Notes under the pieces: generated by a model | Told to the model about the DNA's origin: nothing | The model's database searches: none | What the model saw: only the letters and a program-made list of their open reading frames with translations | Program-made: the position numbers and the translations under genes | In this document: piece by piece, positions 46,972 to 55,541 of the stretch | How positions within the stretch are numbered: the first letter of the stretch is position 1 | How the letters are laid out: each line of letters begins with the position of its first letter | Assembly (NCBI RefSeq): GCF_030409055.1 | Contig: NZ_CP116619.1 | Location: forward strand, 2,574,628 to 2,638,627 | DNA from: Trichocoleus desertorum NBK24 | GTDB lineage: Bacteria; Cyanobacteriota; Cyanobacteriia; FACHB-46 | Length of the DNA stretch: 64,000 nt | Reading direction: 5' to 3'

Positions 46972-48225
46972 CTACTGCTTTACATGCACAGGCCAAACTC
47001 CAAACCCAATGATCCGAGGCGGCAGATCCCGCAAAATTGGCAACCGCAGAAAGAAGGGTGGCTGGAATGGCTGGCTCGTATCAAGCGCCCGCGCAATCAA
47101 TCGTTTTTGAATCAACGCTTGCAACGCCTGGATGATCCGCGTTGGCCATTCTCGTCGGCTTTGAACCTTAGCTAAATCTTGTTCTCGGACTTGCTTAGCT
47201 TGGAGCGGTTGAGTCAGGATATTGGCGGTCACTACTGCATCTTGAATCGCGTAGTTGATACCCACGCCACCTACGGGGGACATGACATGAGCCGCATCCC
47301 CAATCAATAGCAACCCTGGACGATACCAACGGGTTAGGCGACTCGACTCAACCGAAAGAAATGCCACCTGAGACCACTCTTGCAAGTGATGAAGGCGATC
47401 GCTCAATTCTGGCACTACTTCTGCGATCGACTGGCGCAACGCCTCTAAACCTGCTGCCCGTACCTGCTGATACCCACCTTTAGGAAAAATATAAGCCGCT
47501 TGCCAAGTCTCAGAGCGGTTCAGCAAAGCCATCATTCGGCCTTGACCAATTTTGGCAACGACACCTTCCGTTTCATCGGCGTGCCGAGGCAGACGAAACC
47601 ACAGCACATCCATCGGTGGTGAGGTGCCCACAGTGGTAAAACCTGCCAACTCACGAATGCGGAAGTGACGACCATCTGCACCTACCGTCAGCAAAGCTCG
47701 GACTTCGTGCCAACCTCCATGTCCTCGGTAGCGCACTCCTCTGATTTCGCCATTCTCTTCAATTAGTTCCTGAACATTCGCGCCTAAAACAAGCTGGAAG
47801 TTGGGATACTGTTTGGCTTCATCGGTAATGAATTCTAGAAACCGCGCTTGCGGCATCATCGTGATATACGGGTAGTGAGTTTTGAGGCGACTGAAGTCCA
47901 AGGTGAGGAAGGCTTGCCCTTGGGCCATAAATGTCCCGGTGCGGATCTTGGCGTGAGGTAGTTGTAGCAAGCGCTCCGCTAAACCCAATTCTTCCATAAT
48001 CTCCATGACCGAAGGATGCAGCGTATCGCCTCGAAAGTCGCGATCGAAATCCCGATGCGCCTCCAACAATGTCACAGCAATCCCTCGACGCGCTAGCAGC
48101 AAAGCGAGTACTGCCCCCGCAGGCCCACCCCCGACAATGCAGCAGTCTGTTTGTTGCATCTCTAAGATTTCGTGAGTTTCCCTGACTGGGGCAGCAACCG
48201 GGACTTCTGAGGTCACATTTGTCAT
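46972..48225 (-). CDS. FAD-dependent aromatic-ring-hydroxylase-like oxidoreductase
   Basis: 417 aa, PheA/TfdB-type flavoprotein monooxygenase fold. The FAD dinucleotide-binding motif is CCIVGGGPAGAVLAL (about 28-42, followed by ALLLARRGIAVTLLEAH), a DG-type segment GADGRHFRIRELAG lies around 190, and GDAAHVMSPVGGVGINYAIQDA lies near 312. An N-terminal extension of about 25 residues precedes the FAD motif. Substrate unknown. It probably inserts one oxygen atom into an aromatic or quinone-like compound with NAD(P)H. The neighbours (pseudogene, Gly/Thr-rich protein) give no pathway clue. Confidence 0.88.
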   Translation of the reverse strand: MTNVTSEVPVAAPVRETHEILEMQQTDCCIVGGGPAGAVLALLLARRGIAVTLLEAHRDFDRDFRGDTLHPSVMEIMEELGLAERLLQLPHAKIRTGTFMAQGQAFLTLDFSRLKTHYPYITMMPQARFLEFITDEAKQYPNFQLVLGANVQELIEENGEIRGVRYRGHGGWHEVRALLTVGADGRHFRIRELAGFTTVGTSPPMDVLWFRLPRHADETEGVVAKIGQGRMMALLNRSETWQAAYIFPKGGYQQVRAAGLEALRQSIAEVVPELSDRLHHLQEWSQVAFLSVESSRLTRWYRPGLLLIGDAAHVMSPVGGVGINYAIQDAVVTANILTQPLQAKQVREQDLAKVQSRREWPTRIIQALQALIQKRLIARALDTSQPFQPPFFLRLPILRDLPPRIIGFGVWPVHVKQ

Positions 48226-48243
48226 GCTGAGTACTCCTGGTCA

Positions 48244-48273
48244 CGAATAGTTGAGGCGCGAATAATTGAGGCG
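48244..48273. repeat. 15-bp-period tandem duplication
   Basis: CGAATAGTTGAGGCG (48244-48258) is followed by CGAATAATTGAGGCG (48259-48273), 14 of 15 identical, just upstream of the monooxygenase start. The rest of the 368-base gap to 48594 holds no gene. Confidence 0.8.
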
Positions 48274-48593
48274 CGATCGCCGACTACAGAGCATTTGATT
48301 CAGTGGTCTCCCTCTAGCTCAGCCGTGGTGTGAGAAGAGTTGCATTGCTAGATCTGAAGCGGCTTAAATTCACCCTAGCTCAGGCAATTTTAGAGGTTCA
48401 TAGATGTAAGAAAAAGTTTCATTCCTTGGGCGTAGTTTAAGGAAACTCAACTTCTAGCTCAAGGAAGACTCCCAAGGCAATTAAAACTCTTAATGTTCTA
48501 CGAGAGGTGCGTGCTGAAATGAATTCGAGCAAACCTTACAGAATTCAAAGTTTGTCCAGACTGCAAACGCTTTAGAAAACAAGGAACTTTAAG

Positions 48594-49244
48594 ATGAAAT
48601 CTTCAGGCTTATCCAAGGTTGTTGGGGCTGGTGTTCTTACCCTCAGTTTGGCCGTACTCCCCCTGACTCTGCCTAGCGCAGCTCAGGATGCTACAGGTGG
48701 AACCACTGGCACTGCTGGAACCACTGGCACTGGTCTCGGTACTGATACAACTGGTACCACCGGAACCACTGGTAATGGGACTGATGCAACTGGGACTGGC
48801 ACCACTGGAACTGGTCTTGGCACTGATACAACTGGTACTACCGGAACCACTGGGACTGGCACCACTGGAACTGGTCTTGGCACTGATACAACTGGTACTA
48901 CCGGAACCACTGGTACTGGCACGACTGGAACTGATACCACCACTGGTATGACTGGCACCACTGGTACTGGCACGACTGGCACAACTGGTACGACTGGCAC
49001 TGGTTTCGGTACCGATACAACTGGAACCACTGGAACCACTGGTACTACCGGGACCACTGATACAACCACAGCTCCTAGCACCACCACTACCACCACAACC
49101 GCAACAGATACCGCTGGCGATCGCGACTTTGACTGGGGTTGGTTAGGTCTTCTCGGTCTACTCGGCTTGGCAGGTCTAACTCGTAAGACTGAAACCGCTA
49201 CGACCTACCGCGATCCTGCTGAAACCACTCGGACTCGCTACTAA
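48594..49244 (+). CDS. Secreted Gly/Thr tandem-repeat protein with a WGxxGxxGL-type C-terminal helix
   Basis: 216 aa. A Sec signal peptide (about 1-30, ending LPSAAQ) is followed by about 140 residues of almost only Gly and Thr with occasional Asp and Leu, built from GTTGTG and [12 protein letters not shown] units. The C-terminus has a Trp-Gly-Trp-Leu-Gly helix ([21 protein letters not shown]) followed by a charged tail, matching the WGxxGxxG-type anchor of many cyanobacterial surface proteins. This suggests export and membrane retention. The repeat is encoded partly by a perfect 60-bp tandem duplication (48789-48912). Function unknown; the low-complexity region may be disordered or a surface coat. 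Confidence 0.85.
   Translation: MKSSGLSKVVGAGVLTLSLAVLPLTLPSAAQDATGGTTGTAGTTGTGLGTDTTGTTGTTGNGTDATGTGTTGTGLGTDTTGTTGTTGTGTTGTGLGTDTTGTTGTTGTGTTGTDTTTGMTGTTGTGTTGTTGTTGTGFGTDTTGTTGTTGTTGTTDTTTAPSTTTTTTTATDTAGDRDFDWGWLGLLGLLGLAGLTRKTETATTYRDPAETTRTRY
48789..48912. repeat. 60-bp tandem duplication within the Gly/Thr-rich gene
   Basis: A 60-bp unit is repeated without mismatch: the run beginning ACTGGGACTGGCACC at 48789 recurs at 48849, and a partial third copy (CCGGAACCACTGG) follows at 48901. The perfect DNA match implies recent expansion, since the Gly/Thr code would allow silent drift. Confidence 0.9.
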
Positions 49245-49295
49245 ATCCTGACTGAGTCACAAACTGGGTGCAAACCAATTAAATGGCGAGTGAGT

Positions 49296-49331
49296 AAGAG
49301 CCTTGGGTAGATGCCTGAGGCTCTTGCTTTT
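49296..49331 (+). terminator. Terminator after the Gly/Thr-rich gene
   Basis: AAGAGCCT and AGGCTCTT form an 8-bp stem followed by GCTTTT. Confidence 0.75.
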
Positions 49332-49419
49332 AGCCAGCGATCGCAATATTTATCGAAGTACTAAAGGTCTTTTCTCAACCCCGAAAGGCTAGGTTATTTA
49401 GATCTACCAGTCTTCGTTA

Positions 49420-49698
49420 ATGGTGAAAGTGATGGGAATGCCCTGTGAAGTGAACAGTATTTTGAAACTCAGCTCAGTTCAGGGCTATCCAACTGAACTA
49501 GTGCCGCGATCGCAACATCAAACCGTCAAGTCAGGCTATCGCATTCTGCCAATGGACGTACCAATTCCGTTAGTAGACGATCAGTGGCTAGCTCAGGCAG
49601 ATGTTATCGTTCACCAGCTAACTTGGGAAAACGGTGAAACTAAGCTTACGTTCGAGATCCACCGAGTCTATAAAAGCCCGTTTAGTATGAAGGATTAA
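49420..49698 (+). CDS. DUF2584-like small protein
   Basis: 92 aa. GMPCEVNSILKLSSVQGYPTEL and VPIPLVDDQWLAQADVIVHQLTWENGETKLTFEIHRVY are recognisable as the small cyanobacterial DUF2584 family. It probably forms a compact beta-rich fold; no catalytic residue stands out. The family pattern suggests that MGMPCEV (residue 5 on) begins the core, so the start could be an internal ATG. Function unknown. Confidence 0.68.
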   Translation: MVKVMGMPCEVNSILKLSSVQGYPTELVPRSQHQTVKSGYRILPMDVPIPLVDDQWLAQADVIVHQLTWENGETKLTFEIHRVYKSPFSMKD

Positions 49699-49802
49699 CC
49701 AACTAGCCCGCGATTCCAAAGCGCTATAAACTACAGAGGCGATCGCTCCACTCTTTCAGTCAACCTTGGGAGAGAAACCATCATGTCAGGGTGCATCTAC
49801 CC

Positions 49803-50654
49803 CTAATCTTGTTGGTGAGAGAATTTGTACGCTCCAATCGTAGAAAGGGCGATCGCAGATAACAGGAGTACCGCAATGCTATACCAAGGAAACTGGCTCA
49901 GCGGCAGATAAGCAGCAGATCTTAGGCCAATGCTGGTATAGGTGAGCGGCAACAAATAAACGATCCCTTTGAGCGCAACGGGTAAGCTGGCAGGATCGAA
50001 AAACGTGGCTCCCAGAAACGACATCGGCACAATCAAAAAATTGTTATAAAGACCGACACTTTCGAGCGATCGCACACTTAGCCCTACAATCACACCCAAG
50101 CCTGCAAACACAGCGCAGTTCAGTACTAGCAGCAGCAGAAATAGCGGGTTCAAGAAGCTCCAGATCTTACCCGTAAACAAAATAGCCACCAAGATCACCG
50201 AACCTGAAGTCATTAGCCCTCGAATGACTCCAGCTAGCATCTTGCCGAGAAACAACGACAAAGGATGCACCGGGAGCAACAGCATTTCTTCAAACGTCTT
50301 GGTGAATAGCCGCTCTCCGCAAATTGAAAAAGTGGTGCCCCCAAAACTGATTGCCATTGACGACAACGCCACCATTCCAGGCAAAATAAATTGCAAGTAA
50401 TTTTCGCCTGCGGAGGGTTGAGCCACTTTGTCCAAAGAGCTACCTAAACCCAAACCAAACGCCAAAATATAAATTAGAGGGGAAACTAAACCAGACGCCG
50501 CAATTTGGGCAATCCGAATTCTTAAATCTAGCCAATCTCCCCACAAAACTGTGAGGCTGTCTCCCACAATTGTTTGAGTGGGTGAACTAAAAGGCTTTCC
50601 TGATCGAAATGAAGATGAAGTCACACGTAATCGCCCAAAAACTTGACCACACAA
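49803..50654 (-). CDS. ABC-2 type transporter permease
   Basis: 283 aa with six predicted membrane helices. The first amphipathic segment (VGDSLTVLWGDWLDLRIRIAQIAAS) and YLQFILPGMVALSSMAISFGGTT are typical of ABC-2 (DrrB/NodJ-like) permeases that export drugs or polysaccharides. The ATP-binding partner is not in the window, so it must pair with a subunit encoded elsewhere. The first 30 residues are hydrophilic and the start could be further inside. Confidence 0.85.
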   Translation of the reverse strand: MCGQVFGRLRVTSSSFRSGKPFSSPTQTIVGDSLTVLWGDWLDLRIRIAQIAASGLVSPLIYILAFGLGLGSSLDKVAQPSAGENYLQFILPGMVALSSMAISFGGTTFSICGERLFTKTFEEMLLLPVHPLSLFLGKMLAGVIRGLMTSGSVILVAILFTGKIWSFLNPLFLLLLVLNCAVFAGLGVIVGLSVRSLESVGLYNNFLIVPMSFLGATFFDPASLPVALKGIVYLLPLTYTSIGLRSAAYLPLSQFPWYSIAVLLLSAIALSTIGAYKFSHQQD

Positions 50655-50764
50655 GCCTTTCTATTGTCACACGACTCAGATCACTGAAAAATTAACGGCA
50701 TACTGGGAGAGGAAGCGCAGTTGCAACTCTACTTTGCCAATTACTTGCAATCCAATCAGTCACT

Positions 50765-51334
50765 ATGAATCGCCGACCTAAGACTCCACCTTCGCCACCT
50801 CGTCCTTCTAACCCCAACCGCAGTCCTAGTCCTTCTCCATCGTCGTCGTTTGCTTCGGCGTTAAGCGCCACAACACTGGCGATTCTCAGCGGTGTCTTCA
50901 TTTTGGGTATTGGAATTGGCATTGCGTTTAGCTCTGTAGCTAGCTCCGGGCCTGAGAATGTCGCCACTCGTGAATTCATCGACCGAGCCGCTCCCAACCC
51001 AGAAATTTGTGTGCAGTACGGTGCCAGTGCGATCGCAATGGATACTCGGGTCTTCCTGACGATGAACCCTTTTAGCGTGTATATCTCCCAGCCCAAGATG
51101 CAGCCCGGATGCGTCTTACGCAGCAGTAACTGGGAAGTCCTCCGGCAACGTAATTTGATTTCTGGGGAGCAACTGCGCGAATGTAAGAACCGGATGAATA
51201 CATTTGGTTTCACCGGAACCTTAGAAACTTCACCTCAGATTAACTGCGTCTATCAAAATGACTCGGCGCAAAATCTCTTCCTCAATCAGTCTGGTTCTGG
51301 CGGTGCGCCTTTACCCGAAAGCGATAGGTTCTAA
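50765..51334 (+). CDS. DUF3172 family membrane protein
   Basis: 189 aa. A Pro/Ser-rich N-terminus (residues 1-30) precedes one hydrophobic helix (about 37-56, LAILSGVFILGIGIGIAF). A soluble domain follows, with ENVATREFIDRAAPNPEICVQYGASAIAMDTRVFLTMNPFSVYIS, typical of DUF3172. Conserved-looking cysteines lie in EICVQYG, QPGCVLR, LRECKNR and NCVYQN. The domain probably faces the lumen or periplasm. Found across cyanobacteria, function unknown. Confidence 0.82.
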   Translation: MNRRPKTPPSPPRPSNPNRSPSPSPSSSFASALSATTLAILSGVFILGIGIGIAFSSVASSGPENVATREFIDRAAPNPEICVQYGASAIAMDTRVFLTMNPFSVYISQPKMQPGCVLRSSNWEVLRQRNLISGEQLRECKNRMNTFGFTGTLETSPQINCVYQNDSAQNLFLNQSGSGGAPLPESDRF

Positions 51335-51355
51335 ACCATCAAAACTCAGCTAAAA

Positions 51356-51407
51356 AGAATTCCGCTCTAGTCAGTGTGGCAACGCTACAACTAGAGCGGA
51401 ATTTTTT
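51356..51407. terminator. Convergent terminator between DUF3172 and AMIN genes
   Basis: AATTCCGCTCTAGT and ACTAGAGCGGAATT form a perfect 14-bp stem with A- and T-runs outside. Confidence 0.92.
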
Positions 51408-51415
51408 ATAGGAGG

Positions 51416-53614
51416 TTAAGGCGATCGCAAAACTTCCGTGAGCCGTACTTGCAACACCTGGCCTGGTTGGAGCTTTGCGGGTTTGGGTGAAGCTAAGTAA
51501 GTTACTGCCGCTCCCGCTGCCGCACCGCCCAAAACTTCTTCACCAGAACCACCCACCAAAGCTCCAGCCAAGGCTCCTAGAGCCGAATTTCTCACGATTT
51601 TTTCTTGCGAAACTTGCAGTTTGCCCCCTAAAAGCGCTGACTCTGCTGCTAGCGGCACATTCCGACCCAGTAGGCTGATTGCTTGGGCGATAAAACGGCT
51701 GCCCCCACTCGTCGTTTCAAAGCGGCCAATCACAGCAGCCCCAGTTGGAGCCAAGATGCTGCCGTTGCGATCGCGAATTTCTGTTTGCAGCAATAATACT
51801 TCCTGTTGCGGTGCTCCTGACTTTAGCTCCAAAACTTCAGCACCCGAATATTGCAGTTGCAAGGTGGTACCAGATGGCAGCACAATTCCATCTCCTACAG
51901 CCACTAAACTCGAATCTGGCTGTAAGTTGGCTTGGGGATTGGGTGAACGCTCAAAATCCAATTCGGTAGTGGTTCCTGCCTCTAAAGTCGGCAAGCTGGG
52001 AGGCACGGCAGCAGCAGGTGCGGAGCTTGTAGCGGCTAAAGGTTGACCAAACTCAATCACCCGCCCCACAGCTTCATCCACATTCGGAGTTCTAGATGGT
52101 TGAGGTGATTCCGACGTCACTGGACGATTGGGGGCAGGCTGTATCGAAGGGGATGACAAAGATGGCACGGTTACAGTAGCGCTGGGCTGAGGCGAAAAAA
52201 CTGCTGGAGGCAACACAGGGGCAGCTTCCATATTAGTCGCGTTAGTTGGCACGCGATCGCCTGCTGGAGACACCTGAGTAGAGCCAGCAGTACCATTCAT
52301 CGGTGGCACACTCACGGTTACGGGCTGCTGTGAGCGAAAGTTGGCGGGGGGTAATACTGCCGTCTCTAGGTCTGGAGTAGCTTGAGGCAGATTTACGGTA
52401 GGTTTCACCTCTGGTTGAGCAGGTGCTACAGAAGCCGTTTCTACTGGCTGTTCCACAACTGGGACTGCTGGCGGCTGAGGTTCCGCCACAGATGAAGATA
52501 CAGCAGTTGTTGTAGGAGGTGCAGGAGCGATCGCTACGTTTGGCTGAGCTGGAGTAGCGGATGGCTTGACTGCTGGCTGTACTCTGGGCTGAGCAGCTAT
52601 TGACGGTGCAGGAGGTTTTGCTGATGTAGTCGTTTTTGCTGGGGTAGTCGAAGCTCGGCGATCGCGAGTGGGAGCACTCTGAGGCAGTTGGATCGTAGGC
52701 GCTGATGTAGCAGTTGTTGGTGTAGCATCTGTCACCGCAGGCGACAACCTAGGACTAAATACAGCCGTATCTGAAGTTGCTGTTGGTGCTGGCCTTAGAG
52801 TTTCAGATGATGGGGGAGTTGCATCCGTAGGAGTTGCGATCGCAGGAGACGGTTCCGGTGAGGGTGCAGATAAGTTATCCAATGAACGATCGCCAGGTGC
52901 TAATAGGTCGGCAGCGTTTCTCGTAATTCTGCTCTTGGGAGGGCTTACGGGAGGAGCAGGCTGCGATCGCCCGTTTGGTTCAACAGATGGAACGGAGGGT
53001 TGCGAAGTGGGTTGCGATCGCTGAGTACTTGATACAGCAGGGGCAGATGGCCGTACAGATGGGGGAGTGGGGGCAGCAGATTGGGGTTTGGTAGCTGGGA
53101 CAGCAGGTTTGGTAGCGACGGTGGGCGTGGAGGTACTATTACCAGCAATTAAAGGACGCAGCACCCAACGAGTCCCTGCCTTGCCAGTACCAGCCTGTTC
53201 TAGCTTCACCTGACCTGGCGCAAACACCACATTGGGAGCGAGTTGCATTACGATGCGAGTAGAGCCAGCTTGCTGCTGTGAAACCCGAATCTGTTGCACT
53301 GGGCCAGACAACGTTTGCTCAGTTGGCACTGAACCCATCTGCGTGTTAGGTAAGTCCAACACAATGCGGGCAGGTTTTGCGAGCAAAAAATAGCGGGGTT
53401 GGGTGCCTTCTGGAACCGTGATCTCTAGCTGGTTATTAGTTGAGTTAAACTGCCATTGAGTTAGGATGGCTGCCTGAACTGGGACTATCTGGGCGATCGC
53501 TCCTATCACTCCAGCGCTAACCCCCAGCGTCGCCCAAAGACAATTGCCCGACAGCGCCAGCGAAATCACTTGTTGCCGCAACGGTAATTTCCCCACCGAT
53601 TTCTGATTCTGCAT
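51416..53614 (-). CDS. AMIN-domain protein with long disordered middle
   Basis: 732 aa. The N-terminus has a hydrophobic stretch (about 28-48) and an AMIN domain (about 50-135; ILTQWQFNSTNNQLEITVPEG, PARIVLDLPNT, IRVSQQQAGSTRIVMQL), which binds peptidoglycan in the periplasm. Residues about 150-570 are Pro/Ala/Thr/Ser-rich and probably disordered. The C-terminal 140 residues hold a compact segment (LVAVGDGIVLPSGTTLQLQYSG, ILAPTGAAVIGRFE) resembling cyanobacterial AMIN proteins, then a glycine-zipper-like helix (ALAGALVGGSGEEVLGGAAAG) that may insert in a membrane. Its role is probably in cell-wall organisation; the partner is unknown. Confidence 0.85.
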   Translation of the reverse strand: MQNQKSVGKLPLRQQVISLALSGNCLWATLGVSAGVIGAIAQIVPVQAAILTQWQFNSTNNQLEITVPEGTQPRYFLLAKPARIVLDLPNTQMGSVPTEQTLSGPVQQIRVSQQQAGSTRIVMQLAPNVVFAPGQVKLEQAGTGKAGTRWVLRPLIAGNSTSTPTVATKPAVPATKPQSAAPTPPSVRPSAPAVSSTQRSQPTSQPSVPSVEPNGRSQPAPPVSPPKSRITRNAADLLAPGDRSLDNLSAPSPEPSPAIATPTDATPPSSETLRPAPTATSDTAVFSPRLSPAVTDATPTTATSAPTIQLPQSAPTRDRRASTTPAKTTTSAKPPAPSIAAQPRVQPAVKPSATPAQPNVAIAPAPPTTTAVSSSVAEPQPPAVPVVEQPVETASVAPAQPEVKPTVNLPQATPDLETAVLPPANFRSQQPVTVSVPPMNGTAGSTQVSPAGDRVPTNATNMEAAPVLPPAVFSPQPSATVTVPSLSSPSIQPAPNRPVTSESPQPSRTPNVDEAVGRVIEFGQPLAATSSAPAAAVPPSLPTLEAGTTTELDFERSPNPQANLQPDSSLVAVGDGIVLPSGTTLQLQYSGAEVLELKSGAPQQEVLLLQTEIRDRNGSILAPTGAAVIGRFETTSGGSRFIAQAISLLGRNVPLAAESALLGGKLQVSQEKIVRNSALGALAGALVGGSGEEVLGGAAAGAAVTYLASPKPAKLQPGQVLQVRLTEVLRSP

Positions 53615-53905
53615 CGCTTTTAAGCTTTTGACTAAGCAAGACCCAATCTTGGCATTCAGGATAATCGTACTGCCTGAGATTGCAATACTTAAATTTAAGA
53701 AAGTTTTTCTAGGTAATTTTTAGCTACGGGGCGTAAAGACTTTTAGCGCTTTTAGCTGGCACTTAGAAGCCTCCCTCTAGACTGAAACAGCACTCCAGCA
53801 AGACTTGCTAAGGTGTAAAAGGACGTTTAAGTCCAATTTGGCAAAACCTATTGTCAATCTCTCTTCTCTCGACTCGTTATCAGTTTAGAAGTTTAGGAGC
53901 CGCTA

Positions 53906-54001
53906 ATGTCCAATCACGATTTACTGATGCTCGTCATGCTACTCACACCTGGAATTCTGCTTTCAGCCTTGATCATGGCGGCTTTTGCAGCGGGTGGTTA
54001 A
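53906..54001 (+). CDS. 31-aa hydrophobic miniprotein
   Basis: A 31-codon frame starts with ATG at 53906, preceded by GGAG 6-10 bases upstream. After the polar start MSNHD it is one hydrophobic helix rich in Leu, Met, Ala and Gly (LLMLVMLLTPGILLSALIM), ending AAFAAGG. Size and composition resemble the single-helix accessory subunits of photosynthetic or respiratory membrane complexes, but no named family is recognised. It lies in an isolated position between the AMIN gene (divergent) and the TnpB element. Confidence 0.6.
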   Translation: MSNHDLLMLVMLLTPGILLSALIMAAFAAGG

Positions 54002-54115
54002 GTTTGAGACCGGTGCGTAATAGGCTTGCGATCGCATCCTAGACTCTGTTGCCAGATCCCTGAGCTTGGTAGCTGAGATTGAGCCCTCACTCCTGGCTTT
54101 GTAAAGTAGGGATAA

Positions 54116-55500
54116 GTGAACTACCTACACCAACCGCTACGCAGTATGGTCTAGGCTTCCAATTTCGCGGGGAAGCGCCTTAGATACGGAAGATTTCCTT
54201 CCAACCTTCGGACCTACCTTCCCTCCATTGGCAGAAGCGCTAGTTCCTAACGCCAAGATTCGTAAGCCTTCATCTCGAATATTGATTGCCGCATTCACAT
54301 CTCGGTCATGTTTGGTTCCGCAGTTCTGACACTGCCACGACCGGACATCTAGCGGCAAATCGCCAATTCGATTGAGACAGACTGAGCAGGTCTTGGATGA
54401 TGGAAAGAATCGATCAACTTCTTGATATATCTTGCCGTCATTCCCTGCTTTATATTTGAGCATTCGGGTGAACTCACCCCAACTGGCATCACTAATCGCT
54501 TTTGCCAGGTTGCGATTCTTCACTATGTTCTTGACTGCTAAGTCTTCTGTCATGATGACTTGGTTTTCCTTCACCAGCTTACGGGAGAGCTTATGCAGAA
54601 AGTCTTGACGCACGTTCGCAATCTTCTCGTGAACTCGGGCCACAAGGCGACGTGCTTTTTTACGACGATTTGAGCCTTTTACTTTGCGAGATAACTTCTG
54701 CTGTTTACGTTTGAGGTTCTTTACGTGTTTCTTCAACACTCTGGGGTTGTCAAACTTAGAACCATCAGAAGTGATTGCAAAGTGCGTTAAGCCCAAATCA
54801 ATCCCCACCGCTTTGCCGTCAGTTGATTTCTCTGCCTCTGGCTGTCCATCGTCAAACAACAACGATGCAAAATACTTTCCAGATGGCGTGAGAGAGACGG
54901 TAACGGTTTTCAATGCGCCAGCCAAAGTGCGATGAATTTTGGCTGAAACAATCCCAACCTTCGGAAGTTTCAAGCCTGTATCAGTAATTTTGACGTTTTG
55001 AGGATACTGAATTGATTGCTTACCATGCTTCGATTTGAAGTTGGGAAACTGACTCCGCCCTTCAAAGAAGTTGATAAACGCCCTCGACAGATTTAGAGAC
55101 ACACTTTGCAGCACCTGGCTGTAAGGCTCAACCAACCATTCAAACTCTTTCTTAAGTGCAGGCAGTCGGCCATTCATCCTCTGCTGAGATAAGCCCTTAC
55201 CTGTCTCCTTATAGAGCCTGTTTGTCTCAGCTAATGAATGATTCCAAAACCATCGGGCGCAACCAAACGCTTTTGAAAGCGCTTCTTGCTGCTCAGTGGA
55301 TGGATAAATTCGTACCTTAACTGCATGTTTCACATTTTTATGTGAGTACAAATCTTAATTAATAGTAAGGAGTGCTGGTCAAAATCTTGTTAATTGAAAG
55401 ATAAGGCTGGCAACTCCGCTTCGCTACATCGCCTTGGCTTTCATCCCGCCGCTAAGATAAGTACATCTATAGCGGGGGAATCCCCGCCGAATTTGTTAAG
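54116..55500 (-). mobile_element. IS200/IS605-type element carrying only tnpB (ends approximate)
   Basis: The TnpB gene has no TnpA transposase beside it, so it must rely on a TnpA encoded elsewhere or be immobile. On the minus strand the sequence past the stop reads ACTGCGTAGCGG...GTAGGTAGTTCAC, typical of an IS605 right end and omega-RNA 3' part, ending near 54116. The upstream side has a GC-rich perfect hairpin (GCGGGG-ATT-CCCCGC, near 55475-55490) suited to a left end. No target duplication is expected for this family, so the limits are estimates. Confidence 0.55.
54137..55351 (-). CDS. tnpB: TnpB RNA-guided endonuclease (IS605 OrfB)
   Basis: 404 aa from TTG; GTG at 55333 (KHAVKVRIYPSTEQQ) is the likelier start. 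The N-terminal OrfB helix-turn-helix region is followed by a RuvC nuclease with all three acidic residues: Asp185 (GIDLGLTHFA), Glu269 (MTEDLAVKN) and Asp351 (DRDVNAAINI). The zinc-ribbon cysteines are Cys322/Cys325 (CSVC) and Cys341/Cys344 (CQNC). TnpB proteins use an omega RNA made from the element's right end to cut DNA beside a short adjacent motif, favouring retention of the element. The frame is intact, so the nuclease is probably active. The C-terminal tail of about 35 residues is Gly/Ser/Lys-rich. Confidence 0.95.
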   Translation of the reverse strand: MYSHKNVKHAVKVRIYPSTEQQEALSKAFGCARWFWNHSLAETNRLYKETGKGLSQQRMNGRLPALKKEFEWLVEPYSQVLQSVSLNLSRAFINFFEGRSQFPNFKSKHGKQSIQYPQNVKITDTGLKLPKVGIVSAKIHRTLAGALKTVTVSLTPSGKYFASLLFDDGQPEAEKSTDGKAVGIDLGLTHFAITSDGSKFDNPRVLKKHVKNLKRKQQKLSRKVKGSNRRKKARRLVARVHEKIANVRQDFLHKLSRKLVKENQVIMTEDLAVKNIVKNRNLAKAISDASWGEFTRMLKYKAGNDGKIYQEVDRFFPSSKTCSVCLNRIGDLPLDVRSWQCQNCGTKHDRDVNAAINIRDEGLRILALGTSASANGGKVGPKVGRKSSVSKALPREIGSLDHTA

Positions 55501-55541
55501 TAAATGAATGTTAATCATTCTCAGGTAAGGCAAAATTATCC

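Noticed and set aside
48683..49096. 137-codon open frame on the minus strand inside the Gly/Thr-rich gene
   Set aside because: It reads only Val/Pro/Ser because the repeat on the plus strand lacks stop-producing triplets in this frame. It has no signal, no ribosome binding site and mirrors the coding repeat.
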